From: Saccharomycopsis fibuligera x Saccharomycopsis cf. fibuligera
Lineage: Eukaryota; Ascomycota; Saccharomycetes; Ascoideales; Saccharomycopsidaceae
Assembly: GCA_001936135.1 (NCBI GenBank)
Contig: CP012812.1
Span: 1,922,001 to 1,986,000 of the forward strand
DNA: 64,000 nucleotides
Reading direction: 5' to 3'
Shown: positions 22,309 through 33,700 of the stretch, in pieces
How positions within the stretch are numbered: position 1 is the stretch's first letter
How the letters are laid out: each line of letters opens with the position of its first letter
The notes under the pieces: generated by a model
Databases searched by the model: none
Seen by the model: only the letters and a program-made list of their open reading frames with translations
Told to the model about the DNA's origin: nothing
Translations under genes and position numbers: made by a program

Positions 22309-24613
22309 AACCATGAATTGTTGGTGTTTCCTTTTGGATTGGGATTACAATTGTCTATTTCTTGGCCATTTGGCAGTGCAACAAGTACTCCAAGGGTTAA
22401 CGCATAAGAAAGTCTTGAAATTTCATCGACACTTTGTCCACTTTGTACCCTTTGTACACTTTGTACTTTGCTTGCAAAAACTTTTCGCGAAAAACAACAA
22501 ACACAAGCAAAAATGAGAGAGAAACCAGCCAACATTACGCAATGCAGGAGGCGATAATTACAGTGGTACATGAAGACAGCTTATACAAATTCGTACTCCG
22601 AAAAAAAAAACGTTGTTCTTTTTGACCACAAGTAAACTTTGCAGCGTAACGTATGGATCTATTTGTTATTCCTGTTTTCGCATTCCGAGAAATTGTGAAA
22701 AACAGTCCGCTCAGATGCTCATGCAGGTGCCGAACTAACGGTACAGCACGACCGGCTGTAGCACCGCAGCATCCTCACCCACAAACACAAATCCAAGCAC
22801 GGCTAACTTGCTAAATTTACTACTACTTTAGCTGCTTACATACTCGGACGGCGCTGCAAAAGATACTCCGGCCGCTGCTGGAGGCAAACAAAACTTGAGG
22901 AGCACGGCTCAGTGCCCACGCCCACGCCCCTCCTCTGAGGATGTGAAGTTATTACGTATTGGGGGAAAAAAAATGTTTTTCCGGATTTCTAGCACCATAT
23001 TATAAATGATCCGACGCTATATATAGTGCGACCGTATCGGTGCACAGAAGACAGACGCATCACGGGGGTTGTTTTTTTTTTTTTTTTTTTTTTTGTTGCT
23101 CAAGCCACACGTGCGCCACACGCCATACGTTACATACGTAGTTGTCTGCACTATGATCTATAAATTAATGTTGACGGCAATGTGCCGATTGGTGTATGAC
23201 TTTGGGATGGGAAGTCTATAGCTATAACTGGCTAAGCAAAGATTAAAAAAAAAAAGGATATTTTCCCACGGCAGGCTATTGGGGTATTGGGGTATTGCTT
23301 GTGAAAATGTGCCAAGCTTGGCTGTTGCACAGCATGCAACCAAACCAAAATGCAAAAGAAAAAAAAAAACGGCTAATACTGTGATGGCTGCTTCAGTGGT
23401 TATTATTATTGTCAACATTATTACCTTAAGGGCTTTGTATCTGAATCTTCCCAAGGTTATGTGTTTTTTCATCTTTTTTATTTTTTTATTTTTTTATTTC
23501 CCCCCCCCCCCCCTTGGCTTTCTCATAGGGGACACTGTCAATACGTGTGATGATGCTTTTACGTACCATACTTAACCGGGCACGGTACGTCCCGAGGAAG
23601 GAGAAGACCATATCATGAAAATTCAGAGCTCTTTCACTTGTGGGCCACACGCCCAGCCATTGAAACGTTCTTAGTACCTGTCAAGTCTGTCAACTCGGTC
23701 CACCTTCCACCCCTGACATGACATGCATGGCTTTCATTTGGGCGGGAAGGAGCCCCAATACTGTAATGCGGTTGAAATTCAGGATTTGTGGTGGTCCATT
23801 AGCTTTACTGAAGAGCCTGCCTACTTTGGCTTTCCTGAATTTTCTACCATTGAGACACATGTGGTTTCGTTGGAGCACACACATGCTGACGGTAACGGTA
23901 ACGGTAACATCTGGGATGCACTGTGATTCTCTTATATTCAAACGCTTTATCACGGGCGAGTCCTGTTTCTCTTGACGTGAAGTTATGCAGCTAATGTTTT
24001 TTTTTAAAAAAAAACAAAAAAGTTTTGAAGCGTTGAATGGCCACTATAGCGCCCTGGCCTTCATCGGCAGGCAGTGGCAGCCTCGGGACATATAAAACCG
24101 CCAAGGATGAACAAAAAAGGATAGGATTTGAGCAATGGCAAAATAATAAGCTGATACGCTGGTTAGCGATCAAACAAGCAAGAAAAAAATTACTAGCTGG
24201 ACTAGAAAAAAGTTTAGTACTATTGTGAGATTAAGATTATAAGATTATAATATTAGAAGACAGTAAATTGATGGACAAGTAGGTTTAGTAACAAAAAATA
24301 AATAAATAGATAAATAAGTAAATAAATCAACTAAGAACAAGTTATCAAAAGGCAAAAACAAATTAATAGGCTAGGAAAAAAAGAAAACAAGGAAAAGATA
24401 TCAAAAGACACAAGGCGAGGAGTAGGTGAAGTGATAAAGCTGTAATTAAATTATGAAGTAAATTGACTAGTCAAGAGTAATTAAAGGAGAATAATAAAAG
24501 GAGAGTAGAGTAATAAGAGTAATAAAGTAATGCGATATCATAGTATCTGTAAAGACAAGAGCGGTGAATGACAAGATTGGAAATAAAAAAAAAAATCTTA
24601 GTCTTCTTGTAAC
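21588..24613. other. 3 kb convergent intergenic region, no gene seen
   Basis: Between the 3' ends of the bHLH gene and the KH-protein gene. Contains T-rich downstream sequence, A-tracts (22277-22307), a T-tract (23070-23094), a run of 12 C at about 23501-23513, and a GGTAAC repeat at about 23890-23908. The purine-rich AT-rich stretch 24230-24600 looks like the long 3' untranslated region of the KH gene (minus strand). No RNA gene recognised. Confidence 0.45.
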
Positions 24614-25804
24614 TCATTCTTCATCATCATATTGAGCAGCACTGCGGCGTTGCTTCTCTCTTTGGATCTGCTGGTACAACAAACTCAAAGCCTTATCCAC
24701 ATTGAATTGGTTTCCAACAATGGTAAAAGCACGCTGGTCTTCCTCGTCATCTTCTTGAGCAATGGAGATTTGGGCACCGCTATTTTTTCTAATTTCTTGG
24801 ATTCTAGAACCCTTCTTGCCAATGAGACAGCCAACGAAATCCGACTGGAACCCAACCACTTGAGTGATGGTTGGCAAGTTTGGGTCATTGGCGCTGGAGG
24901 AGTTGGAGGATTGGTTTGGGTTGATTCTGCCCTGGATGCTGTTACGGTTTGAGTTGGGGCCGCCACCGCCAATGTTGTTGGAACCATTGGATGGGAAGCC
25001 ACCGTAATAGTTGCTGTTGTTATTGTTGCTGTTGTGGTTGTTGTTGGAAAGACCGCCATTGTTGTAGTTATCATTGTGTCTTCTTCTTGGCTGAGGAATA
25101 TAGTACACTGTTCCGGTTGCACCATGCCAATCTTCAATCAAACATCTAGCAACCAACTTCAACACGCTTTCGATGTTTGCCGGGGTGCCTTGAATTTCCA
25201 CTACTCGTTCGGTGGAGTCGGCCAAAAAGTCTTTTGATGCAACGATTTTAACATCAAAGTTTTCTTGCAATGCTTTGATTCTGGAACCTTGCTTACCAAT
25301 CAAAGTACCCATTTGGGAATGAGGAATCAACAATCTCAAAGAGATCTGGTCTGGCTGAGGTGGGGGGCAGAGAGACTTTAATGGGAAGAATGAGTAGACT
25401 TGCTGGTGAGTGATTGGGGACTCTAACAAAGCTTGAGCGAAAAGGGCCAAAGCTTCAGCGGTAGAGTCGACTGGGCCACTGACGGTAAGGATACGGTCAG
25501 AACAGCCAATGATGACTTTGCTAACACCAGATTTAACGCCGGTTTTTTCTCTAACGTGAGCGACACAGTTACCGTTTTTGCCAATGATTATGCCGGCTTC
25601 TCTGGTGGAAACAAGGACTCTGAAAGTGATCAAAGCAGTGTTTAACTGGACTTCAGGAAGAACTTGGTCGAGAGCAGGACCTTGGTCAGCAGCAGCAGCA
25701 GCAGCAGCAGCATTAGAAGCAGCATTAGCGGCTGGTGGGGAAGGAATAGGATCGGAAGTCAACTTGGTGTCGAACAAGGATTCGTTGTTTGATTCGTTAG
25801 ACAT
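24614..25804 (-). CDS. PBP2: triple-KH-domain RNA-binding protein, PBP2-like
   Basis: A 396-residue protein with three KH domains, the PCBP/hnRNP K-type arrangement. KH1 is about 58-125 with the GxxG loop in GIIIGKNGNCV, KH2 about 155-222 with GTLIGKQGSRI, and KH3 about 313-380 with GCLIGKKGSRI. All three GxxG loops are intact, so nucleic-acid binding should be retained. An Ala-rich segment (27-40) precedes KH1 and an Asn/Gly-rich linker (about 245-308) separates KH2 and KH3. S. cerevisiae has two relatives, PBP2 (413 residues, poly(A)-binding-protein partner, telomere length) and HEK2/KHD1 (381 residues, represses ASH1 mRNA translation). Linker and length favour PBP2, but a shared ancestral role is possible. 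It is divergently arranged with SHE3, a carrier of localised mRNAs. The start is the first ATG, MSNESNNESL. Confidence 0.85.
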   Translation of the reverse strand: MSNESNNESLFDTKLTSDPIPSPPAANAASNAAAAAAAADQGPALDQVLPEVQLNTALITFRVLVSTREAGIIIGKNGNCVAHVREKTGVKSGVSKVIIGCSDRILTVSGPVDSTAEALALFAQALLESPITHQQVYSFFPLKSLCPPPQPDQISLRLLIPHSQMGTLIGKQGSRIKALQENFDVKIVASKDFLADSTERVVEIQGTPANIESVLKLVARCLIEDWHGATGTVYYIPQPRRRHNDNYNNGGLSNNNHNSNNNNSNYYGGFPSNGSNNIGGGGPNSNRNSIQGRINPNQSSNSSSANDPNLPTITQVVGFQSDFVGCLIGKKGSRIQEIRKNSGAQISIAQEDDEEDQRAFTIVGNQFNVDKALSLLYQQIQREKQRRSAAQYDDEE

Positions 25805-26035
25805 GGCAGTTTGGTTGCAGGGAGGACGGCGAGTGAGATTAGAGAAGAGATATAGTATAGCGTATATATTATATAGGAGATGGCAATTGAGAGGGGGAAG
25901 GAATCAATTGATGCAAAGAACTAAAAGCAAAAAGGCGTTAAGTAATTTGGATAGAGAATTGAAAGTTTATGGATGGGTAGTGTTGGGTATTGAGATTGGA
26001 TTGCAATTGGAATGGAATACAGGGGGGAAATGAAT

Positions 26036-26080
26036 TGGGAGTGGGAGTGGGAGTGGGAGTGGGAGTGGGAGTGGGTGGGG
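26036..26080. repeat. GTGGGA hexamer tandem repeat
   Basis: Six or seven tandem copies of GTGGGA, followed by GTGGGTGGGG. In the direction of the KH gene it reads CTCCCA, an unbroken polypyrimidine tract within the probable promoter or 5' leader. The G-runs on the other strand could form a quadruplex. Confidence 0.85.
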
Positions 26081-26623
26081 GAGTGGAGGGTGGTAGAGGT
26101 AATAGAAGTAGTAGGTAGGTAGTAGGTAGCAGGGGAGGATTGGAGATGGATGAGAGTGACAAAGAAGATGAAAAGAGGATGGGGAAGGGAAAGGGAAAGA
26201 GAAAGGAGAAGTAGAAAGAGAAATAGAAAGAGAAGTTGTGAAGAAGGCAAAGTTTTCCCTGGAAACTGCGTGTGTGTTTTCTTGTGAGTGAAAATTTAGA
26301 GAAAAAGTAAAAAGTAAAAAGTAAAAAAAAAACAAAAAAAAAAAAGTAAAAGCGAAAGCGGAAAGTGAAAAACTAAAACAAAGAAGCGAAGCTCCAGCAC
26401 AGAAAAGAAACGGACAAAAACATTCTTGCAAACTAGTACAAGAGCTACAACTACAAGTGCTGCGAGAGCTGCGAGAGCTACTACAAGCAGCGGCACACTG
26501 ACTGTGACACCGTGGCTGGTATATACACTGTTACTGACGGTTGAGCAGGTTTTGGTGGAGTGCCAATGGTACGTACCGTATTTCCATATTTTCATGAAGA
26601 GCAGCATATAATAATAGTAATAC

Positions 26624-26654
<31 letters not shown>

Positions 26655-26686
26655 AATAATACTAATGATACGTATTAGAACAATGA

Positions 26687-26985
26687 TCAGCGAGCGAGAG
26701 CGAGCGAGAGAGTCAGACAAAGCGGGTAACGCGGTAGTAACGCTGTGCTACTGCTGCTGCGCCTGCTGGCGGCACTTGCTGCACTTGCTGCAGCGTTACT
26801 ATGGTGCTCTGCTAGCATGTGCCTGCGCAACCATGCTTATGAACGCATTAATGCACACATACACGGCACGTGAAATATCACATGAGTTATCACATGACAT
26901 AAACAAGCTACATCTGGGTGACCTCACAATTACGCAATGTCTTAGTCAGCGCCTCCTGGCTCGCTCGCTCGCTCGCTCCCGCTGA
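26687..26985. repeat. imperfect inverted repeat of GAGC/GCTC units
   Basis: The left arm (26687-26712) has CAGCGAGCGAG-type units. The right arm (26959-26985) has GCTCGCTCGCT-type units and ends in the complementary CGCTGA. Arms are about 25 bases, separated by about 245 bases, in the region between two divergent genes. A third weaker GCTC block follows at 27006-27024. Confidence 0.6.
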
Positions 26986-27496
26986 CACACAGTGTTTAGA
27001 GAACACGCTCGCTCACTCACTCTCTGATTTGCTGTTGTTTGTTTTGTTTGTTTGTTTACATTTTCTATTTGACTTTTTTACTTTTTATTTTATTTTATTT
27101 TTTTATTTTTTTTTTTTTTTTTTTTTTTCCTTTGGACGAATTACAACTCCAATCGCTCCAATTGTTGCAATCCTTTCTTCTTTTCTTGATCCATTCCCTT
27201 TTACTCCAGATCCTCACCTTGTTCTTTCTTTCACTTCCATCACACACACACACTCTCTCTCACCCTTTCCTTTTTGACATTCTTCCTAGCTTCTTTCTCA
27301 CTCTCCCTCGCATTCCCTCTTTTTCCACGGTTTACTGTCCACCTTTTCACCTTTTGACCTCCTCCGCTTTTAACCACCTGTCCGTTTCCCTAGTTCGTGG
27401 TCGACATTTCCCACACTCTCCACTAGTCACCACCCACTAGTGCTACTCACCCCCACTACTAGCCAGCCAACCTCAATTTCCATCAGCATCGTCATC

Positions 27497-29416
27497 ATGA
27501 ACTTTTCACAGAAGGAAAACGAATCCCCAAACATTTACAATGACTTGAGGGCCTCGTTCGCCGGCAAACCAAACTATGACAACTTGATCAAATCTCCGTC
27601 CGAGATTCTAAGTCCAACAAACAGCACTTCCGGATTCGGCTCCCCCAAACCCGGCACTTCGAGAGTCATTGACACCTTGCACTCCACCATTGACCAATTG
27701 AAGGCAGATTTGCAGGACACAAAGCAAAAGTACGACGACCACCAAGCTAAACACACGTCTATAAAGAAAAGATATGACCAAGTAGTCGAACAATTGGCCA
27801 ACACCAAGCATGAAAATGATATGATTAATGCATTGTTGGAAAGAAAACAACGGAGAATCACTGACTTGGAGGAAAAATTAAGCGAAACCATCAATAATAC
27901 CGAAGACTATAAATTCAACTTGACCAACCTCGAGCTCCGAGTGAAAAAGTTGCAAGAATCGGAGAGAGTCGCTACCAGCGAGTTTGAGCGAATGAAGATT
28001 GCTTATGAAACTGTAGTCACTTCTCAAAAAGAATATAGAGACTACTATACCAAAGAGATCAACTCCCTTAAGGAACAGCTAAACAGCTATATCAAGGACC
28101 GCAATGAACAGCTTTTGCAGACTCAGTCCCAAATCAAAAATAATGATTCCGGTGTGCATAGCAACATGAAAAAATTGAGCGACTACTCCCACAATCTTGA
28201 AACTCAATACGCGGCCAAAAACACTGCTGTTATTGATACATTGAAATCTTTAGCAGTTGCTGCTAAATCTCATGGTCTGGACACTCAGTTAATTATCAAC
28301 CAGTGTAATTTGGTTTTTAATGAGTTGAAAAATAGATTTGATTTGGATGTTAACCAATTAATTGAAAACTACAAGGATAAACAAGTTGACAATACAATTG
28401 AAAAATTATTGGGCATAGATTCCGTCTCTAATGTCGCTGCCAATGCCCCTCTTCCATCATCTCCAAAACCTATCACCACCACTGCTAACAAGACCACAAC
28501 TCCACCATCAACAATCAATAATCAGAAAAAGAGAAATTCAAGCAGAAAATCAAGCACCCAATTCACAAAGGCGCAATCGCCTAGCCAGCAGCAAAACCGT
28601 AATATATCTACCGGCTCACTTAAACAACAAGAAAACAGTGATCCAAATAACGCTACCCATAAAGCAAAGAAAAACGACCATAGAAGAAGTGTTAGCGTTA
28701 GCGCCGCTAGTAATGCCAACGCTAGCAATGCAGCCAACAAGCGCCACTCGAGAAAGGTCAGTCTTGCTGTCGACTTTAGTGAATTCGAAAAGCCAAAGCA
28801 GGCTAACAATAACAATGCCAACGCCAGTGCCAATAGTAAGCAAAACAAGAGAAACTCAGTACACGGATTCCCACAAAATAATGCTAATCTCAATAGCAAT
28901 GGCAGTGCGAATGGCAGTGCAAATGGCAATGCAAATGGAAGCGCCAATGGTAATAATAACAATATTCAAGATTTGATGAATCAAGATTGGAGATCTTCAA
29001 AATCCCCAGCTAGTGATAAAAATGCAACCAACAACAACAATAACAACAGCAGCAGCGGTAGCAGTAATGCTGCAAAATCAAACAACAGAAAAAGTATTGT
29101 GAATGCCAATGCCAACTCCAGCTATACGAATAACGAAGAAGATGAGGAAGATAGCGAAGACGGCTCAGATAACGAAAACTACAATGACAATTCAGACGAC
29201 GAAGACGGTAATAATAATAACAATGATGGAGAAAGTGGAAAGAAAAAAAGAAGAAGAAGAAGAAGAAGAAGAAGAAAGAGCCTGAAAACGCCGACGGGAG
29301 GGGCAGCAGGGCCAGCGCTGCAGGCGACGGTTGGAGGAGGATTGAATAATGATGATTTACATGAGGTTAACGAGATTATAAAGAATGATTTGAACTTGTC
29401 AACTGGTGATAATTGA
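27497..29416 (+). CDS. SHE3: SHE3, adaptor for myosin-driven mRNA transport
   Basis: She3 joins the She2-mRNA complex to the type V myosin Myo4 and carries mRNAs and ER to the bud or hyphal tip. The 639-residue product has the She3 signature SRVIDTLHSTIDQLKADL (about 55-72), matching SRVIESLHDQIDMLT of the S. cerevisiae protein. A long coiled coil follows (about 58-220), with KHENDMINALLERKQRRITD resembling KNENENLNSIFERKNKKL. The rest is low complexity: Ser/Lys/Asn-rich repeats, GSANGSANGNANG-type repeats, an acidic block, then a run of ten or more arginines near 610. The S. cerevisiae protein is 425 residues, so this one is long, mainly in the tail. The frame opens at 27440, but ATG 27497 (MNFSQKENES) is chosen as the better start; 27440 is not excluded. 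The basic tail may bind RNA, as in She3 homologues that work without She2. Confidence 0.88.
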   Translation: MNFSQKENESPNIYNDLRASFAGKPNYDNLIKSPSEILSPTNSTSGFGSPKPGTSRVIDTLHSTIDQLKADLQDTKQKYDDHQAKHTSIKKRYDQVVEQLANTKHENDMINALLERKQRRITDLEEKLSETINNTEDYKFNLTNLELRVKKLQESERVATSEFERMKIAYETVVTSQKEYRDYYTKEINSLKEQLNSYIKDRNEQLLQTQSQIKNNDSGVHSNMKKLSDYSHNLETQYAAKNTAVIDTLKSLAVAAKSHGLDTQLIINQCNLVFNELKNRFDLDVNQLIENYKDKQVDNTIEKLLGIDSVSNVAANAPLPSSPKPITTTANKTTTPPSTINNQKKRNSSRKSSTQFTKAQSPSQQQNRNISTGSLKQQENSDPNNATHKAKKNDHRRSVSVSAASNANASNAANKRHSRKVSLAVDFSEFEKPKQANNNNANASANSKQNKRNSVHGFPQNNANLNSNGSANGSANGNANGSANGNNNNIQDLMNQDWRSSKSPASDKNATNNNNNNSSSGSSNAAKSNNRKSIVNANANSSYTNNEEDEEDSEDGSDNENYNDNSDDEDGNNNNNDGESGKKKRRRRRRRRRKSLKTPTGGAAGPALQATVGGGLNNDDLHEVNEIIKNDLNLSTGDN

Positions 29417-30779
29417 TGATTGGTGCAACTCTGAGACTCATTGTCAATCAGCCAGCGGATGTATCTTTGTTGTTCTTGTGCTAAGTATTGCTTTTTATGG
29501 TTATGATTATCATTCTCTATTGTTACCACTAATAAAACTACTTCTACCTTTCTATTATTCTTCTCTGCCTTTTCTTCTACTTTTTCATTTTAGAAGTTTC
29601 TCCTTTTGTTTCTATTTTTTGCATTACTATGGTACATATACATACACATACCCCAACTGTCAATTTTGCCAACCGTACCAATTTGACAAGCTCACAAGTT
29701 GACACTTTATTTTCTTGCTTTTAAATATCCTTTTTTAAATTTTTTTCTTTTTGTTCCTTTTTTTTCTTTTTTTTCTTTTTTTTTTCTTTTTTTTTTCTAT
29801 TAATATTTCTTTTTACTGTTTTCTTGTTATTCTTTTCCCTCGTTGTTTTCTATTGAATTCATGTTTACTTTATCTGTTTACCTGCTTGTTTAGTTTCTTA
29901 TCTTTTTCTTGCTGGCCAATCAGTTAATTATTGATTAACTGCAGTTGTATTCGCACATACTTTGCTTGACTCTATGGTTGCTAGATTGAGCGAGTGAGAG
30001 TCTGCGAGGTCAATGGCGTTTGTGACTATTTGTGGCCTTTTGTGCTGGGGCGTTATTGTCGTTATTATCGCTCCTGTGGGTTATAAGTTGTTGTTGATTT
30101 AGTACTCGGCATCTCTGCTAACTTGCATAAGCAGTCATACGTAAACATCACGTTTTTTTTCCTTTATCTTCCCTGTCTGCCATATAGATAATAATAGATA
30201 CAGCCAAAGTTGTGCGCATTTATAATTACCTTTTTTTTTTTTTTTGTTTCTGTTTTTGGTTCAGCGTCAAGGTTAACTTTCCTATGATTAAAACTCTGGG
30301 GCCATCCGCGCACGACCTTGTAAATCAGGGTGCTACTCGATCCATGGCTTTATTATAATTGAGGCTCCTCGCTTATATATCTACAAATCCCACCACACCC
30401 GGTCATACCAAAGTCAATGCCGGGATAACAGGCGCTGTTGTTATTACTAGTTGGCAGGCTTCATATACAAGCTACATCTAACATTGGTAATCATCAATAG
30501 CACGCAGGATAATCTAATGGCCCATGCTTCTGGTACAATGTGGATTGATGTACTTGGCTGCATTAGAATGCCTATATCATTCCACTTTGCGTGAGCAGCG
30601 GCACCGCCCGCCAGCGTCTACGTTTATATTTCAAAAGATGCTTTGCTGTGAGGTTGTAAAACCTCGGCACCAAACTGCCAGCATAGCCGGCGCCACTATA
30701 TATAGTATTACTTTATTCAACCTGTACACCGGCACACTAGCTCTCTTTGGTTTTGCTTGTACAAGGCGCAGTTTTCACT
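29417..30779. other. 1.36 kb intergenic region between SHE3 and SLA2
   Basis: T-rich 3' region of SHE3 to about 29850, including four near-perfect T6-9C units at 29755-29800. The remainder is the SLA2 promoter. The best TATA candidate is CTATATATAG at about 30696-30705, 75-80 bases before the ATG. No gene seen. Confidence 0.5.
30697..30704 (+). promoter_or_regulatory. candidate TATA box of SLA2
   Basis: TATATATA inside a palindromic CTATATATAG about 76 bases upstream of the SLA2 ATG. Sequence match and position only. Confidence 0.45.
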
Positions 30780-33700
30780 ATGGTTGATATTTCAGTGAAC
30801 GTCAAGAAGGCCACCTCCATTGATGAGAGTGCGCCTAAGCGAAAGCACGTCAGGGCATGTATTGTTTATACTTGGGACCACAGAGATTCTAGAGCATTTT
30901 GGCAGTCGTTGAAAGTCACTCCTATTCAGAATGACGAGGTTCAGGTATTCAAAGCGTTGATTCTCATTCATAAAGTCTTGCAAGAGGGTCATCAAGTGAC
31001 TTTGAGAGATGCTCAAAGAAACAGAGACTATATCGATAGCTTGGGCAAAGTGTTTATGGGAGATGGCTATAAGCGGTATGGAACATTGATTAGAGAATAC
31101 GACCAGTTCTTACTTAGAAAATTGTCATTTCATAGAAAGTACAAAGAATTCAATGGAACTTTTGAGTACGAAGAGTATGTTTCTTTGAAAACCGTCTCTG
31201 ATCCTAATGAAGGATACGAAGCTATTCTTGATTTGATGTCGTTGCAGGATGCAATTGACGACTTGCAAAGAGTCATTTTTGCTAGCGTCTCTCATGATAG
31301 AGGTTCTGAATGCAAAATTGCCGCTTTGGTTCCTTTGGTTACTGAATCTTATGGGATTTACAAATTCATTACCTCCATGTTGAGAGCCATGCACCAAACC
31401 ACTAATTCTGATGATGCATTGGAGCCATTAAGAGAAAGATACAATTCCCAATATGCAAGATTATACGAGTTTTACGCAGATTGCTCTTCCATCCGTTATT
31501 TGACATCATTGATCAACATCCCAAAATTGAGTATCGAGCCCCCTGATTTATTCGTTGATGAGGAAAACGGAACCCGTAGACCTCAATCATCTCCGCCAGC
31601 ACAGCCGCTGCAAAAAGAACCCTCACCTCCACCAGCGCCTCCAAAGCAACCTAGTCCTGAACCGCCATCATTAGTGGGACAACCAACGGGGGTTGACTTT
31701 TGGAAATCTCAACAAGAAAGCTCAGAGCAAGAACAAGAAAGATTGGCTCGTGAACGTCAAGCTCAAATCCTCGCACAACAGCAAGAAGAAGCACGTCAAA
31801 AAGCACTTTTCGAACAGCAGCAAAGAGCCCAACTTGAACAACAACAAAGAGCTCAGGAACAATTAATGCAACAACAGTTCCAGCAACAAGCTCAGGGAAG
31901 AGTCGCTGAACTTGAAAGAGATTTATTAGCTTATAAGGGCCAATACGACCAAGATCAGTTATTATTGCTTCAGTATGATCAAAGAGTAAAGGTTTTGGAA
32001 CAGGACGTTTTGAATGCTAATCAAGCAGCTGCTCAACAAATTGCATCCAAGGATGAACTGATCAGAAGTTTGCAAGAACAAATCAATCTATGGAAAAATA
32101 AATACGAATCATTGGCTAAGTTGTACAGTCAATTGAGACAAGAACATTTGAATTTACTAAACAGATTTAAGAAGTTGCAACAAAAGGCAGCTTCTGCTCA
32201 GGAAGCTATCGATAAAAGAGAAAGATTAGAAAGAGACATGAAGGCCAAGAATATCGAGTTAGCTGATTTGATTCGCGAACGCGACAGGGCTAGGTTAGAT
32301 CTTGACAAATTAAGAGGCAGTAAAGATAACCAAATTGAAAAGTTGGAGTTGGAAATTAGAGTGTTGTCCGACAAATTGGATAATTCTGAAAAAAACCAAT
32401 CATCAAACTTGACCTCAATTTTTGCTGCTCATAAAAGAGAAATCGACGATTTGCAACAAAAACTAAATGACAGAGAGTCACACTTGAAATCATTATCTCC
32501 AGAAAGTCATGAAGAGTTGAATGACAAGCTACGTGAAAAGGAAGAAGAAATTGAAATCTTGCAACAAACTATGGATGAAGCCTTGAAACAATTAGCAGAA
32601 ACTAAGCAAGTTGATGATGCAGCATTAGATGAACAAATTGATCAAGTGTTGCTTTCTCATTTGAACAAATTGATTCACATTGTTGATTCAGTTTTGCAAA
32701 GTGGTATTGCTAGAGTACAGGATAGTTTATTTGAGCTTGACTCGCCAATGCAAGCAGGTAACCAAAATTCTTCTCCAGCTTACTTATTATCAATAACGGA
32801 AAAAGCCGGCACTTTGGCAAATGAGTTTGCTACTGCATTCAATAACTTTATTGCTGATGGTCCAAATGGCGATCATGCTGCTATTATCCAAACAGTGTCT
32901 GGCTTCACTACATCTATAGCCGATGTCGTTTTGAATTCCAAAGGTATTACTAGACTCTCGAAAGACGGCCTGTTGGGTGACTCTATTCTTTCTTCAGCTA
33001 GATTGATTGCCGATACATCAGTAGACTTCTTGGAAGATCTTTTGTCTCATAACTTGGAGGGCCTATCTGAAGAAAGCAAAACTGACAAAGTTATTAACGG
33101 AGTATTTGAGGTTCATGAGAGATTACAAGAATTGTCCACATTGGCTGAAAAATTGGCGCCTAAATTGAATTTGAGCGGTGATTTGGAAGAGTTGGTGGAT
33201 AATGAAATGAGCGCTGCTGCTGAAGCCATTAAGGCTGCAAATTTGCATTTGAACTCTTTGTTAAGTGGTAAAGATATTAGCTTGGATCCAGTTAATGCTG
33301 AAGTCAACAAGGCTATTCTTGCTGCCGCAATTGCTGTGACTAATGCGATTGCATTATTGATTGCTGCTGCTACGGAAACTCAAAAGGAAATTGTAGCTAA
33401 TGGCAAAGGTTCAAGCACCAAGGCAGCATTTTACAAAAAACACAACAAATGGACCGAAGGATTAATTTCTGCTGCTAAATCAGTGGCATCATCAACTAAT
33501 ATCTTGATCACTACAGCTGATGGGGTTCTTAGCAACAAGAACTCACATGAAGAATTGATTGTGGCTTCTAATGAGGTTGCCGCATCAACGGTGCAATTAG
33601 TCGCCGCTGCAAGAGTTAAAGCTACAGTAATGTCGAAGACTCAAGATAAACTAGAAGATGCTAGTAAAAAAGTCACGTTTGCTTGTAAATCTTTGGTTAA

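Larger units (their letters stand above)
25805..27496. promoter_or_regulatory. shared divergent promoter region of the KH-protein gene and SHE3
   Basis: A 1.7 kb divergent intergenic region. On the KH side are a GTGGGA hexamer repeat (26036-26080) and strongly purine-rich sequence, pyrimidine-rich in the sense of the KH gene, as in a 5' leader. In the middle are an AAT/ATA repeat (26612-26665) and imperfect inverted GAGC/GCTC repeats (26687-26712 against 26959-26985 and 27006-27024). The SHE3 side has a T-tract (27096-27128) and a pyrimidine-rich leader to 27496. No TATA box stands out. Confidence 0.5.

Noticed and set aside
25921-26611. Long minus-strand frames ahead of the KH gene
   Set aside because: Produced by CT-rich tandem repeats in the promoter or leader.
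27440-27496. Upstream start for SHE3
   Set aside because: Adds a Thr/Ser/Ile-rich stretch from CAC/ACT-rich leader. The ATG at 27497 directly precedes protein-like sequence. Not fully excluded.
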